Source of the DNA: Trichoplax sp. H2
Taxonomy: Eukaryota > Placozoa > Uniplacotomia > Trichoplacea
Reading direction: 5' to 3'
DNA length: 64,000 bases
Assembly (NCBI GenBank): GCA_003344405.1
Contig: NOWV01000002.1
Coordinates: 992,001 to 1,056,000, forward strand
Shown here: one piece after another, positions 13,640 to 27,165 of the stretch
Layout of the letters: each line of letters starts with the position of its first letter
Position numbering within the stretch: position 1 is the stretch's first letter
Program-made: the position numbers and the translations under genes
The notes under the pieces: generated by a model
What the model saw: only the letters and a program-made list of their open reading frames with translations
What the model was told of the DNA's origin: nothing
Databases searched by the model: none

Positions 13640-14410
13640 AATATCGACATGACCTAAGGCTCGTATATCCTTATCTAGACTATATTTTAACCATCACGAA
13701 CGATAGTCAGAATACAGTGCAAGAATTTGCATAATTAGATTATTTCTGCCTGTTAATGGCTAGATAATAATCATCTTTAAGATATATGGATGCATACAAC
13801 TTTTCAAACCAGATCAGTTCATCATTAATTATTTCAAGAAGAAATTGAAATCAGACTCGTCGTCGAATATCCATAGTATGATATCATTGCAGAAATAAAC
13901 ATGAACGACAGTTAATTGACGTAAAGCCATGGATGATCCTCTTATTAAACTACCTCTAATAACTTATTTCATGGGATTAAATACCGGAAATTCTTGCGTA
14001 GATAATAATTCTAATGATCGACGTGACCTTAGGTGTATGCACGCGTATAACCTAATCTGGGCCATATTTCAACCATCGCAAATAGTAGTCAGAATTATAG
14101 CACAAGAATTTGTACAATCATGTTATTGCAGCTTGTTAATGGCAATATGGTAATTGTTTTTAAGATGAGTGAATGTGCAAAACAGCTCAAATCAGATCAT
14201 TTCATTATTGACTGTTTCCGTAGGGCTATAGGTTCAGAATGGACGTAAAGAAATTGAAATTAGATTCGTCGTCAAATATCTGTAGCGTGATATTGATACA
14301 GAAATGAATATGAAGGACATTTACATAAAACAAGGTCACGGATTATCCTCTTATTAAATTACCTTCAATCACTTATTTTATACCATTAAATACCAGAAAT
14401 TTTTGACTTG
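13640..14410. repeat. Two-copy tandem repeat, unit ~390-405 bp
   Basis: Matching blocks, in order: CCATCACGAACGATAGTCAG near 13691 against CCATCGCAAATAGTAGTCAG near 14074; a CGTCGTCGAATATCC block near 13858 against CGTCGTCAAATATC near 14265; and GGATGATCCTCTTATTAAAC near 13931 against GGATTATCCTCTTATTAAAT near 14340. The 74-residue open frame at 13929-14153 lies inside the repeat and is not conserved between copies, so it is not called as a gene. Confidence 0.75.
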
Positions 14411-14599
14411 GAAAACAGTTATAAAGGGTTAATAGAATAGCAGAATGGTAATTTACACCTCTTTTTATCGTAGTTTGGTCATAAATAGGCGTCAATTACC
14501 AACTGGATCATGATGTGCAATTGTCCTATTAGCTTTTCCTGTAGAAACTCAAGAGAAATAGGCATGAATGTTAGCTCAGCTCAATTATTAATTAATCGC

Positions 14600-15175
14600 A
14601 GAATATCACTGTATAATTAATCCTCTAAGCAACATTGGATTGGAATGCAAAATATAGATATTATAAAGACTTGAAGCAACCTTATTAACTAATTTAATTA
14701 GAATGGGTGTGCATATCATACTGAAACAGTTTAAGGCATGTTTCAAAAGTATTTATTACCTATATTCTGAAGGCCAATTTCTCAGTCTATTTTGTGAGGA
14801 TTGTACGTCATTATTTTAGTACATTACTTTATTTCGTATCTTATAGAAATAGATGTATGGAATATGAATATAGAGACAGTAAAGGCTTGAAATATACTTA
14901 TTAAGTCATAGAATTAGTATCAGGTTAAAGATATATTAAAAAACAACCTTGTGGCTTCTTTCTGCGATCTTAATCGAACTGTATCTGATCTCCATTTTTA
15001 AGATCAATTTACACTTAGTCTATTTTATACGGATTATATGTCATCATTTCGAGATATCACCGTATATCATATCCTCTAAGGAATGTCGATCTAGAAATAA
15101 AATAGAGACAGACTAAGGGCTTGGAATAAACTTATTCAGTAATTGAGTTAGTAAGAAAGTATTTGGTTCTAAAAA
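14600..15175. repeat. Three-copy tandem repeat, unit ~220-230 bp
   Basis: Each unit has a CTCTAAG/TCTTATAG start, a following ATATAGA-type block, then GACTTGAAGCAACCTTATTAA, GGCTTGAAATATACTTATTAA or GGCTTGGAATAAACTTATTCA. Unit starts lie near 14606, 14825 and 15060. The copies are strongly diverged. Confidence 0.65.
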
Positions 15176-15339
15176 GCATTTTAATCCTAGCTGTTAAATG
15201 ATCTTCATTCTTATTAAAGTACATTTGGATACACTCAGCCTTCTTTACTCATTCAGAATGTATCTCATCATTTGGCCATTATTAAGAATCGTTTTGTTAT
15301 TTCTCGTGAATATTATTTCTCATTATGTGCTTTTGATTG

Positions 15340-15815
15340 ACCTTGGACAGTAACTTACCGATAGCCTAAAAGTGTATACCTATTAAACTATAAGATGCTT
15401 CTTTATTATTAGCATTTTCTTAACCTCATTATGCAACGTTCCATAACCTATACTAGTCATAAATTATTGGAAGATGATTGTTCTCATCGGGTTATTTCGA
15501 TAGACCTTACACAGTAGCTTGTCAATAACATAAAAGTAATTCCTATTACAGTATAAAATACTTCTTCGCTATTATCAACATTTTCTCAAGCTCATGATAC
15601 AAGTTATATAACCTAGATTAGTAATAAATTATAAATATTGGAAGATTAATGTGTGTTGTCATCAGTTGTGTACGATGCATCTGCTATGCAGTAGTTTGTC
15701 AATAATATAAATGTATAATCCTATTTAACTATAAAATACTTCTATATGATCAGCATTTTCTTATAATGCAATATTCCATAAGCTGATCTAGTCATAAATC
15801 ACTGGAAGACGATTG
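15340..15815. repeat. Three-copy tandem repeat, unit ~170 bp
   Basis: Recurring blocks: TACCTATTAAACTATAAGAT, TTCCTATTACAGTATAAAAT and ATCCTATTTAACTATAAAAT. Each is followed by ACTTCTT..TTATTAGCATTTTCT-like sequence, then CTAGTCATAAATTATTGGAAGA-like sequence. Starts lie near 15376, 15540 and 15718. Confidence 0.75.
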
Positions 15816-16849
15816 TTTATAATCAATGGATGACTATACTATCACCTATCTGATGATAGTACATTAGAAGCATTCAGCAACCCATACTTTCACAAGATCT
15901 TTAATTGGAATTTCACCAGACTCTTTCAATCATCTCTATCGATAGTATAAATCCAAATTGGCTAACACCAGAGCATACTAATTCAACGATTTCCTTCTCT
16001 GATGATGACGTAGTTGTACTAATTAATCCTCAATATAGAAAGGCTAAGAATGGATTAGACAATGATGACAATAATCGGCTTAACCTATGGCGTCTATGCC
16101 TGACTACGGTATACAATCGTAATGATATACAGAGTCGGGAAAGAATTCTATACATTGCTAATTGCAATAATATATAGTTAGAGCAAATAGGGGAAAAACT
16201 GCGGCCAACATCAATAGAGAGTGCTCAGATTGGTCTTATTATGACGGCTAGAGGAAAAGACAAAAGTAATTATGCATATCCATCCTTACATTATCATGTA
16301 AAAGCCTTCTAAATATGCAAGACTACCGATAAGGACAAGGTAGATAGACTACAATTCAACTGAATCACAAGAGGAATAATAACTTTATCTACTCTACTGG
16401 GGTTAGTATTCTAAACATTAGTCAGCGAAACGATAAAAGAGACGGAGAAAAAAAAGGTATAGTCCTGCCATTAATTTTATCGATTGAACTTGGATTTCTC
16501 AACTAGATCGATTAGTGTCGCTAATTAAAATGATTGGTCATCAGTATTAATAACTGCCAAGATAATCTACTTGGCAATATCACCGGTCTAAATTTACTAT
16601 TCAATCGAATAAATCATCAGCAACTTATTGTCTTCATAACTGTAAGTAAACTTTTTCATCACTTCTACATGTATTCGTCGACGATTTTACTTGTAGGATA
16701 TCAATCATTCTCTTGTATTACTGATTACGATCTATTCTTATTCGACTTTTTCCAAATTTCTCCGAATATTCAATCATGACTAAGCCAGCTAAATCATTTA
16801 TAACGATCATTCTTTTATGCCCAATAAACTTTATTTTTCCTATAGGCTA

Positions 16850-17545
16850 GCAAGCTATTCTGTTCTATATCATCGTCGATTCCATTCGATCATCGACAAG
16901 AGTCAATTTTTCTTGTAAGTTCTACTCAGGTAGCTACAATTCTCCCGTCCAATATCATTAACTTACGTGTTCATCGATCAAGCTTTCAATTTCTATTTGA
17001 TACCATCGAGAGCTATCGGCTTTCTTCCCTAAAGCATTGACTATATTCCAGTTTTCTTATTCAATATCATTCAATCAAGTAGGTTAACTTAACTTAACGA
17101 ACTCCTTTTTGAATAGGTTATCAACCTATTCTCTTCAATATCATCGACTCCATTAGATAGACCATCTATTGATAGTTATTTCTCTAGCAAGTTCTACTTA
17201 AGTGGCTAGAGGTTTTTTCATCCAATATCAACTACTTACTGGTCTATCGAGCTTGGTAATTGCTATTTAGTGCCATCAATAGTCATCGATTTCCTCTTAA
17301 GGCTATCATTATACTCAAGTTATTTTTTGTTCAATATCATCAATTCCATCATATCGTCTATAATAATCAATTTCTCTTGCAAGTTCTACTCAGGTTGCAA
17401 GAGTTATTTCGTCTAATATCATCCACATATGGGTTATCGATCTTAGTAATTTCTATCTGATACCATCGATAGCTATCAATTTCCACTTCTCGAAAGCTTT
17501 TACTATACTCGAGTTTTCCTATCTAATATCATCTAACCACCAGTT
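16850..17545. repeat. Three-copy diverged array directly upstream of Sel1 gene A
   Basis: Recurring blocks are GTAAGTTCTACTCAGG (near 16916), GCAAGTTCTACTTAAG (near 17198) and GCAAGTTCTACTCAGG (near 17379). Each is followed by a CAATATCAT block and a TTTCTATTTGATACCATCGA-like block. Unit spacings are about 275 and 185 bp. The array ends a few hundred bases before the Sel1 gene A start codon and could overlap its promoter or leader. Confidence 0.7.
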
Positions 17546-17824
17546 TTTGTTGAATTTTTGCTCTTTCTACTGAAACTATTCACTTTTAATGCCATTGATC
17601 AATTTAGATTATCAATAATCATCCATTTCGATTATTAATTGTCATCTCATTGCTTGAATCGGTACTAATCGATGCTCGAAAGCCATCCATTTTATACCAG
17701 GTTGCACCCTGTTTTACTTCTGTCATTTTACTGAGCAATATCTACTCTATTCTATCCTCTAGACAAGCTAGTATTTATGGAAAAGAATCAAGATTGATCC
17801 CCTATCTTGTTGAATTCAGTGAAA

Positions 17825-20800
17825 ATGGATACGATGAGCACAGTTAGCAGTGCTACCATCAGTCGTAGCCAATCGGGCATACTGGATTCTCAAAGCAATC
17901 CACTCTTAGATCGCTACCTGAATAAAAATTACATAAATGATTTAATGAACAATGTTTTCCAACATTACTTATTTCTATCGGAAACTGATAGTAATTCTCA
18001 TATCCATTTCCAACTTGGCTACATCTATCATCATGGCTTCGGATCGGTACCTAAAAATTTAAACAAAGCATTTTATCATTACCAGCTGGCTTCTGATGCA
18101 AAACATCCAGCAGCACAATATATGTTGTATAAATTATATGGGAGTGATCCTGCTAAAAGCGATTGCTATGTTCGAATTGTTAGTGAAGATGAATTGGTCG
18201 ATTTAAAAGTGCGCACTTATGTTAAATCAGCAGCACAAGATAATCACTACTGTAAAGCCAATTTAACCTTATGGAAAGCCTATCGTAAATCTCAATTATG
18301 GCATGATATCATCAATCGAGCTGTTGAACGTTATAAGCAAATTTTAACCGATGTCAGTGAAGGCCGTCGAACGATGGAAACCGATCAATTAGCTGAAACT
18401 TACAACGAAATCGGCTATCTAACGGTGCAGTTAAACTTAAATAATAGCGCTAGCATTTATCGTCGTGCTATGGATTATTTCACTCGTGCTTGCCAGTTAG
18501 GGAATGGTGCTGCCTATTTCAATGTTGGCTGTATGATGTATCATAATAGTTTCGGTGTTAAACGCGATGAATTAAAGATACAAGAATATTGCTTGAAAGC
18601 AGCAGAACGGCATCATCCTCGTGCTTTATATGTATTAGCGCGACAAAAATTAAATCCACGCATTAATTGTGAAGATGATTGCTTACTCGCCTATAGCTAT
18701 TTAAGAGATTCTTGCACCTATCGTTATTCATCGACATTATTAGAATTAGGTTATGTCTATTTAATGGGGATTGGTGGGCAAATGAAAAATTTCAATATCG
18801 CAAGGCAATTCTTTGAAGAAGCTGCAGTCGCTTTCGATTATACCGATAGTTTTGGTAATATTCGCGCATTTCATGTCTTAGGTTATATGTATGAGCAAGG
18901 ATTAGGCTGTGATATCGATTATTCACGCTCTGCTTGTTATTATGCCTATGCTGCGCGCAAAAATAGCTACGAATCTTACTGTAAATTAGCCAAATTAATT
19001 GAAAAAAATCGTATACCAAGTCGCGATGTCAATGATGCAATCCAATTATATCAATTAGCCATCGATGCTAGCTATCATGCTGTTGGTTATGCAAATTATC
19101 GTTTAGGTAAATTATATTGTCGAGAAGGGGCAGCATATTATGATGATCGATTAGCATGTAAGCATTTTGTGGAAGCTTTTCGTTATTATGATGAAGCAGT
19201 ACGACAAAAGGAGCCAACAGCTGGCCAATGTTATCATATTGGAGTTATGTATCAATATGGTTATGGTGTGAAAGCCGATGGTGGTAAAGCGATCGATTTC
19301 TATCGCTTAGCCATGAATTGTGCTGGCTTAACTTATAACATCTTGGATAAATGGTATGGTAAGAAAGCCAAACGTCAATATGATCAATATTTAACGCGTC
19401 AAGATCATGCCAATCAAGAAGAAAACGGACAAGATGATCGCCACAATTCAAATTATAATTCTGATCGACCTAATCGACCGATCTTGTCTGCTTTTACTGA
19501 TGCTGCTGAAATGAGGCAATCACTCAATGATTTAGATGGTTTCCGTCTTGATTCCAAAGGTCTCCAGGTGGAACAAATTGAATTATTACCCCTGCTATCT
19601 CTTTACGATCAATGTGAAAATTTATCCACTGATCCATCTGAAATACCATCCATTTTAGATGAAAAATTAACCACCGAATTTCAATCCTTAGCTGCTGATA
19701 ACCTTCAAGTCAAGGATATCTTCCTGGAAGGTTATATCCAATTATTAAAAGAAGAAATTGTTAATCTTGATAATCAACAGCGTAATATTGATACTGCTAT
19801 TGAAAATTTAAAAACTAACTTAACAAGTGATGAGAGAGATACCAGCCAAGAATTAGCTCGTTTAATTCAGGAATCAGAAGATTACACTAAAATTAGGAAT
19901 GATAAAATGAAAAAAATCTCCAATCTACAACATGTCCAAAATTATCCTCCACTATGTACATTCTATCATAGTTGTCGATTATCCTTAATTAAAGCATTAT
20001 TAATACCTTCCCTCGAGCGATTAGATACAAGTGGTGAAATCTTTTTCGATCCTACTGTTACCATGGAATTGAAAACTATTTCAAGCCAGTTATTACTCTC
20101 CGATAATAATAGTCCATCCTTAGCTAAAAAATTAACTGCATCACCAACGCCTTCATCATCATCAGCAGCAGCAGCATCCTCTTCTTCAACCCACCGCCAT
20201 CGATTATCGCATCCCTCTCAACAAGAGCGATTAAAAATAACACGAATTGGTCTACAACGTGTGGAGAAAATTGCTGACAAAATTGCTCGAATGTTAACAC
20301 TTAGTTACGAAAATCAATTATTATGTGTTACAAGTTGTGGTGCTAAATTATTAGGCCAATGTGCACTTGAATTTGTCCAATGTTATTTACCTCACCAATA
20401 TGATCAATCAGAACCATTACCAGCATCTGTGGTAGAATTCGATGAATGGATCATTCATACATTTATTCAAGGTATTACTGCCAATAATCATGAAACCGAG
20501 CAAACTTTACCCGTCAGCAATCGACGAGTACCTTGTGTTGTGATGGGGACGGAATGGACAGTTTATGGAGTCTTTAAGAAGCCAAGCTTGATGACGAGTG
20601 ATGGTGATTACTTTGCCACTTCCACATCGGATCCAGCAAAGTATGGCTACCGTTATGTCAACCGTAAAGAATTGGAACAAATTAAATTGCAAACGCAAGA
20701 AATTGAGGTAACCATCACAACACCAGCATCGACAACATTATCATCATCGTCTTCTACAAGTGTTGATTTATCCTTAGCTGTACAAGAGCAGTCAACAACA

Positions 20801-22964
20801 ACAACAAGCAGCAATCAGCTATTAGCGACACCGACAACAGTGCAAGAAATGTCGACAAGCCGTATCTTAGCTCGTGAGAATGATTTATTAAATCAACAAG
20901 TTTGCGAATTAATGAATGAAGTCCAAAAATTGAAGAAATCGGCCTACAATGCTCAAGACGATGTCGATGCAAGCAATGAATCACAACAGCTAACAAGCAA
21001 CGATAAAATATTGCAACCGTTATTACAAGAAGTCAAGCAATTACGTAGCGATGTTAATCTCTTGAAGAAAATTTTAATCTCCAAAGCGTCATCGGATGAA
21101 CAACAAGATTTAGCCAATTTAGTGCGAGAATTAGCCTTGACGAGGAGCGATACAGCCGAAACATTATCCGGTATGTTTCTATTCTGTCTACTGTAAGCTA
21201 TTTTTAGTATGGATTACTTTATTTCTTGATGAATAAAGATCACAATCTGTTTGATTTTAGATATGATTGATGAAAAGTCTTCTGTTATACTCGAAAGTGA
21301 GGGAAATAATATAGATGGTAAGTTAGGATAATACTGTAATTTATTGTGGCCTCCGTATTGAATTCTACAAATCCCAATAGCGATTCATAAAATAAATTCA
21401 CTTTGCTTGTTCCGTTATTAAATCTTTCCATCAGTCTTATTTCCTACATTACTGTTTTGATATTACAATTAGCTAATTGCTTTAGCTAATACTAATACAT
21501 AGAACTGACTAATTCTTTAAAAGAGAATCCGACAAAAAAGCAATCAGCTTGATATGTACGAGTAGATACAGAAGTATACTTTTTCTCAAGTGTTATTCAG
21601 GACTAGTTTTGCTTGCCATTGAAATTAAAATATCTGCAATCTTCCATGATTGGGAATAACTATGTATCGTAGGCGATCTGAACTACACGAAATAGTCAAA
21701 TTATTGCAAGATTAGTACCAAAATACTATAAAAGATTGTCGAGCTGTTGACATATAGATTCAATTATCCTTTAAACAGGCATTTGTAAATTGATCAAGCT
21801 ATTTAGCGAAAATATATAGCATAGGCACCAGTAATTATGCAAGTTCTAATTCTGTAACTTGCTTCAAAGCTTACAGTATAATTCTAAATAATTACAATTT
21901 AATCAAGCTGGCCAGCGATTACGGTATGGATTTAGTATACAAGCTGTACGAACGTTTGTTCTTTTTAATTTTTATTTCTGTTGCCTAGTATAAGACTTCT
22001 GTTTACTTTCATAGACCTATTTAGAGTGTATAGTAGCTATCCAGCAAAATTCTGTGATTACTCTATACATTAATTACGAATTATCACTATAGAAAAATTC
22101 AAATTTGACCTGTTTATCGGACTATCGGTATAGGCGAGTTGTCGATGTATAGATTCAATAATGATATAATTCTTTAAACATATTTTCATAAATTGATCAA
22201 GCTATTAGCGAAAAAGATATAAAATCAGCGGCAGTAATAGTGAAAGTTTCGATTCTGCAACTTACTTCAAAGCTTACTGTATAGTTCTTAACTGATGTCA
22301 TCAAGTTATCCAGCGATTGCGGTATAGACTTAATATAAAGTATTGGTTCTTTCAGTTTTATTTCTGCACCTAGTTCAAGGCTTACGACTACTTTTATAGA
22401 CCTATTTAGAGTGCACAGTAGCTATTTAGCAAAATATTTAATGGTTGCTCTATACACTGAATACGAATTATCTATAAAATAATTTCAAATTTGACCAATT
22501 GGTAAGGCTATAGCTTAAATCGAGCTGTTGATCCAGTTTGAAAGGCTAAAGTTTAACTTTATGCAAATTTACAGCGAGTAGTTGTAAAATGGCATTTATA
22601 TGAATTGCTATTGTTATCAAAATTGCTCTAAATTAATTGTTATCCTTTAGAATGATAATAAAGCTAGAAAATTCTTTATTAAAGTAAATAAAATTGCTAA
22701 TTTAAGTCATTTATATTTATGAAACTACTTTAGAAAATGTCCGAGAAACCCGTGGAACAGCTGATATCAAAGATAACGAGTGAGCTTACTATTCCTATCA
22801 TTTAATATATTTATCCATACCTATCCTAACACTACCAATGCTTTTTAAATTAGTTTAAAGTTGTGATATTAATACGAGTATTGGAATTAAAAATTGTTTA
22901 ATCTATTTCCTACTCATGTCGAGTTTATTCATTTCTATTTAGCGACGAAATGGTCATGGTTTAA
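17825..22964 (+). CDS. Sel1-repeat/coiled-coil protein A
   Basis: Start chosen at the ATG at 17825; upstream in-frame codons are TTG. Exon 1 (17825-21170) carries nearly all of the roughly 1150-residue protein. Residues ~55-495 form about ten Sel1-like helical repeats with signatures such as LGYIYHHGFG, LGYMYEQGLG and GVMYQYGYG, each followed by a conserved A..Y...A helix. Then come an acidic linker, a helical segment, a Ser/Ala-rich tract (~residue 780), a conserved-looking patch (VMGTEWTVYGVF) and a C-terminal coiled coil with heptad Leu/Ile (~1015-1110). Three tiny exons follow: 21261-21317, 22734-22779 and 22943-22964. All keep phase, but they are short and less certain. Sel1 repeats normally form solenoid scaffolds for protein complexes; no catalytic motif, signal peptide or membrane segment is seen. 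It is the largest of three local paralogs. Function is unknown. Confidence 0.85.
21730..22545. repeat. Two-copy tandem repeat (~404 bp) inside an intron
   Basis: Lies in the second intron of Sel1 gene A. Blocks such as AAATTGATCAAGCTATT, CTTGCTTCAAAGCTTACAGTA and GACCTATTTAGAGTG occur twice, about 400 bp apart. A third partial start is visible at ~22520 (ATCGAGCTGTTGA). This expansion explains most of that intron's length. Confidence 0.8.
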
Positions 22965-23629
22965 GAAATGGCCAGAATAAGAACGAAGCGTGGATAAGAA
23001 TATCATTAACATCGCACTATAGCTACTTTAGAAAATACGATCCATTTGATATTCTGTCTACTGCAGAAAAAATTTTGAATACATATTTCCTGAATATTAT
23101 GTGAAACTTTACTAGTCTTAACTACAGATACGATGCTACTATTTTTAAGATACATAATCAAAGCATGAATCCGCGAATCCTGTTTTTATCCTAAATTATG
23201 TTTAAATAATAAAACATATACCTTTCTAATCATTTTTATATCAACCTAAACTATCATTTACTATGGATTTGCCAAATTTTACATTAAAAATTTCATCAGC
23301 AATTCTATATTGCAATGATCACTACGCTTGATTACCTATCCGTTTTGCCGAATTTGTATACTTAAAAACATTGAATATATCACGAATATGATAGGCAAAA
23401 CATTACTGCGCCTTTTTGACCATTGATTGAGCCAAAAAATAATTTTTTGCTCACCAAATTGAATATGCAATTAATCTTTTTATGGAAAATGATCGCCTCA
23501 ATTTTGTCATATAGATATTGGAGAAAATTTATCAATCATCACTTATGTTAACAATATTTGCAATGAAAATCTTGCTAGACATGTAATAATAAAAGATACG
23601 AATAGAATTTACACGACTCTATATTCATT

Positions 23630-23990
23630 TTTATACTCTTAATTAATTATGATGTGTTATTAGCCTTGATATTTTAATCGTTATGAGTTTCGTAACTATT
23701 TTTGATCATTTACTCTTCTTTTGTAACTATTTTATGGCAAGAATGGTCTAATTTAACCTGTTATGCCTAAACCTATATTAAGACACTATAAGATACTACA
23801 TCTATCACCTTTATCCTTGAAACTGAAATCGACAGTAGAGTAGGATTTGCTTTGAGTCGCTTATTTATCCTTTCTCGTTTAATCCGTTGCATTTGGTAGC
23901 GAGAATAGCCAATGTTAACCTGTTATCTCTTCATAAAATTAAGATACAGAGAATATGCTACTCATTTTTGAAAGTAAAATCTATAGTACA
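23630..23990. repeat. Two-copy tandem repeat, unit ~185 bp
   Basis: GGCAAGAATGGTCTAATTTA with following ACCTGTTATGCC near 23737 matches AGCGAGAATAGCCAATGTTA with following ACCTGTTATCTC near 23898. Flanking TTACTCTTCTTT and TTATCCTTTCTC blocks also match. Confidence 0.6.
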
Positions 23991-24414
23991 AAAACATGGC
24001 AAATTTTGAGATATTTATAAGTAAACTCGTCTAGGCTGAAGCAAATTGTGTCAGCTGATCAAAAATAATATCATAACATTATAAAACGAAAGTATAAAAT
24101 CTAAATTAGCATTTTTAAAGTCTATTTATAGTCCGTGGCTAGATATTCCAATTAAGTATTTTGTGAGACATTCAAGAAGGGAAAACCGTCTTTATCGAGA
24201 TATACAAGTACATCATTGTACTCTAATTTATAGCAAGCTAATTAACTTGATTTATGAGACAAATTGGAAATACACAACGATAGCTAAGGATAACTTTGCC
24301 CTTTCTTGCTTTCCTCTTAATTTACTTGCTATGATAGCAGTATAATGAAGATTTGTTTTTAGGATTCTACTTCAAGTTTCTGTATTGAAACAAGTGTTGT
24401 GGCTTTAAAAAGAT

Positions 24415-24780
24415 TACAACATACTTTGCTGAACCCAAACTTGATTGAAAAGGCAGTCCATTGATAGTTTATTTAAATCAATACAGTTATTAGTAGTTAG
24501 ATAATATTATACAACTGTGCACTTATCTATTTAAAACATGCATAAAATCATAGATAAATTAATATCGTTACATTCCTAGATAAGTAATCTTGCAGAAACT
24601 ATGTTACAGTAGCTATTAACCCTCTTATACCAAGTTGAACCTAAACTTGATTAAAAAATCATTCAATTTATAGTAAATTTGCATCAATATCAGTTATCAG
24701 TGTTTATATAATATTATAAAAGTATACACTTATCTATTAAAAATATGTATAAGGTCATCTTGAGGAAGCTATGATAAAAG
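24415..24780. repeat. Two-copy tandem repeat, unit ~217 bp
   Basis: GAACCCAAACTTGATTGAAA near 24431 pairs with GAACCTAAACTTGATTAAAA near 24647. Both continue with TCAAT..CAGTTATTAG-like sequence and GCACTTATCTATTTAAAACA-like sequence. Confidence 0.75.
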
Positions 24781-25009
24781 TAATTTTATTTAAGAGGAAA
24801 ATTGGAATTCATCAGAAATTAATCGTTGTAGTATAGGTAACGGCTAGAAAATCAATTAGTTTTTAAAGTCCATTTTCATAAATCACTAAAGACTTTATTA
24901 CTAGGCTGAAAGTGATGGTAAACTTGATAAATTAATTTAAAACCAATTTGCAATATTGATGAGAATCTAGGATAGCGATATTATACGTTAGGTAAAACTC
25001 TGCTAAAGA

Positions 25010-25640
25010 TAAAAGGCCAATGATACGGATGCTAATTAAAAGAATTTAGCAATATAATGATCAGTGAGGATAGATTTATTAAAGGAAAGGAGAGGATTAT
25101 GAATTCTTGCACGACACTACTCATAGCATGTATAGTAAAGTCATTTCAAGACCAATTAGCTCAATCCTAACTAAAATTGAGCAATTTGTCCATCCTTCCC
25201 TATGTTTTACACCATGCTAGAAATAGTTATTCCCACTATTATCGAAACATGATTCCTATCTGATCTATTCTAAACTCAATTATTCTACTCCACTAATGGT
25301 ATTGACACTATTAAAAAATCTTTAAGGATAACTTTATCGTTCTGATGGAGGTCAATGGTATGAATAATCATTAAAAGAATTTATCGATATGATGATCGCT
25401 GAAGATAGTGTATTAAAGGAAGGGAAAGATTATTCATTCTTACACTGTACTACATGTCATAGCATCTAGTTAATGGAGTTCAAGGACAATTTAGCTCAAC
25501 GATAACTAAGGATAAGCAATTTGTCCTTTCTTTCCTATGTCTTTCACCAAGACCGAAAGAGTCATTCGTACTACTAGCAAGCTGTCATTCTCATCGACTC
25601 TATTCTAAACTAAACTCTTCTACCCTTAGCCACCATTTTG
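25010..25640. repeat. Two-copy tandem repeat, unit ~335 bp
   Basis: AATTAAAAGAATTTAGCAAT near 25034 pairs with CATTAAAAGAATTTATCGAT near 25370. Similarity continues through TATTAAAGGAAAGGAGAGGA, GAGCAATTTGTCCATCCTTC and CTATTCTAAACTCAA blocks. It is one of the better-preserved duplications among the gaps. Confidence 0.8.
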
Positions 25641-27165
25641 CCGTTCATGGAATTAGAATATCCAATTCTAATCATGACAAATCTTTACAGAGTACTAACA
25701 AATAGCCATTACCTATAGACAACTGAATGACGTCAATTGGAGTAAGGCTAATTAAGTTAGCCTTCTCTACTAACCAATGATAATGTCTAAGTAGACAATT
25801 CTCTTTGAAAAGAGGACTAATCCTTGCTGGCACTTGGACGCATTGGAACTCTATACTATTGGATAAGCAATCCAGTCTCTCATGTTACCATATGTTAACA
25901 ACATACTGCATCGATCAATTAAATACTTCTTCTATAGCGATTGGATGCAAGCATGATTGTGCGAAAATTTGCTTTTGTCCCCGTTATTATCATGTAAACT
26001 AGGATGGCACAAGTATAAAGCCATTGATGTCTGCTTCCATTGGAGGTCCATGTATGAAGAGTAGAAGAAGAATGTTGAAAGTAGAGTAGAGTAGAGGATA
26101 CCCACATTTTTCCATATAATAAATCAATACAGCAAGTGGTAGTAGTTGTGCTAGTAAGTTGAAATTGATATTGAAATTTATGGACAATGAAAGCTCAAGC
26201 TAAGTTTAGAATGGAGTCAAGACTGCTCTAGTTGCCTTCAATCAATATCGATCCAATTTTTATTCCTTTATTTTTCTACCTTAACCCTATCGAAAGACAG
26301 CGCTAGTAATCCTGAATTCGATCCAATCTCCTCAAGTTCTCCTTCCTTGTTTCTTTTTTATTCTTGCTTAGTCATCAATCGACTCATTAAGATTTCAAAG
26401 AAGCCTGACGACATTGATATCAGCCATCTCTGTAGGATAGAGCTTTGATGATTGACGTGGTCTACACTGCTTAAATCATTACATCCCTGTCCATGACATT
26501 GACATTGATAGAAAGGGAAATTACAGCCATTTCTACCTTATTACAACTAGCAATATAAACAGGAATATCCACATTTGTTTCTACAGCTTCAAATGACAGA
26601 AAGGATTCATACTATGTATCAATGATAGCATCAATACGACTTTAATGATTGCCGACCATTAAAAGATTATTCTTCCGTCTACTAACCGTAGTGGAATTTC
26701 TTCATAGCAAGATCAATCTATTCCTTTTTTAGTCAATATTACGTCCAATATTAAAGACGATAGGCAAGTAATGATCCAAAAGATTTCGATCACAACCAGG
26801 TATTAACATCTAATTTTCCTTATCTTAAAGTACGGAGATTTCCTGCTAGTAAAGTCAAGACCATCTCTTGTCGCTAGGATCTCTAATTACATTAGTGATC
26901 ACTTACAAAAGCTAATCTCGCTCTAAACACAAGGAAGAAAAGTAATTAAAAATTAAATTATTACGGTAATTGACTGGATGTTACTAAAATACAATTATTG
27001 TTATTATTGGTAATCAGCAAGGAGAGTTGTTTTTATTTCTACGGAAAAATTAATACAGTAGGATTAAGTCAAAAAGTAAATCAAAACAATTCCATAGAAA
27101 GTGATCCCTAGACCTACTGCTTGGCCAATCTTCTTCCCCTTGTATTCTGCATTCAATCGATCGTG

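Larger units (their letters stand above)
22965..27165. other. Intergenic gap between Sel1 genes A and B
   Basis: No gene recognised. It contains three separate two-copy arrays, listed individually. A possible polyadenylation signal AATAAA for gene A lies near 23208. The stretch 25.7-27.1 kb is slightly less AT-rich and may include the leader of gene B, but its short open frames on both strands show no family similarity. Confidence 0.5.

Noticed and set aside
13929-14153. 74-residue open frame in the 13.6-14.4 kb array
   Set aside because: It lies within a tandem duplication and the other copy does not preserve the frame, so it is not under coding constraint.
15905-16177. 90-residue plus-strand open frame
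   Set aside because: Starts with TTG, has no family similarity, lies in a gene-free stretch between arrays and has no supporting splice context.
18792-20996. Minus-strand open frames opposite Sel1 gene A
   Set aside because: Antisense shadows of a strong plus-strand coding exon with clear Sel1 repeats. The same applies to minus frames opposite genes B and C.
25805-26187. Short open frames on both strands upstream of Sel1 gene B
   Set aside because: Overlapping on opposite strands, no similarity, no splice signals linking them to gene B; probably chance frames in a less AT-rich patch.
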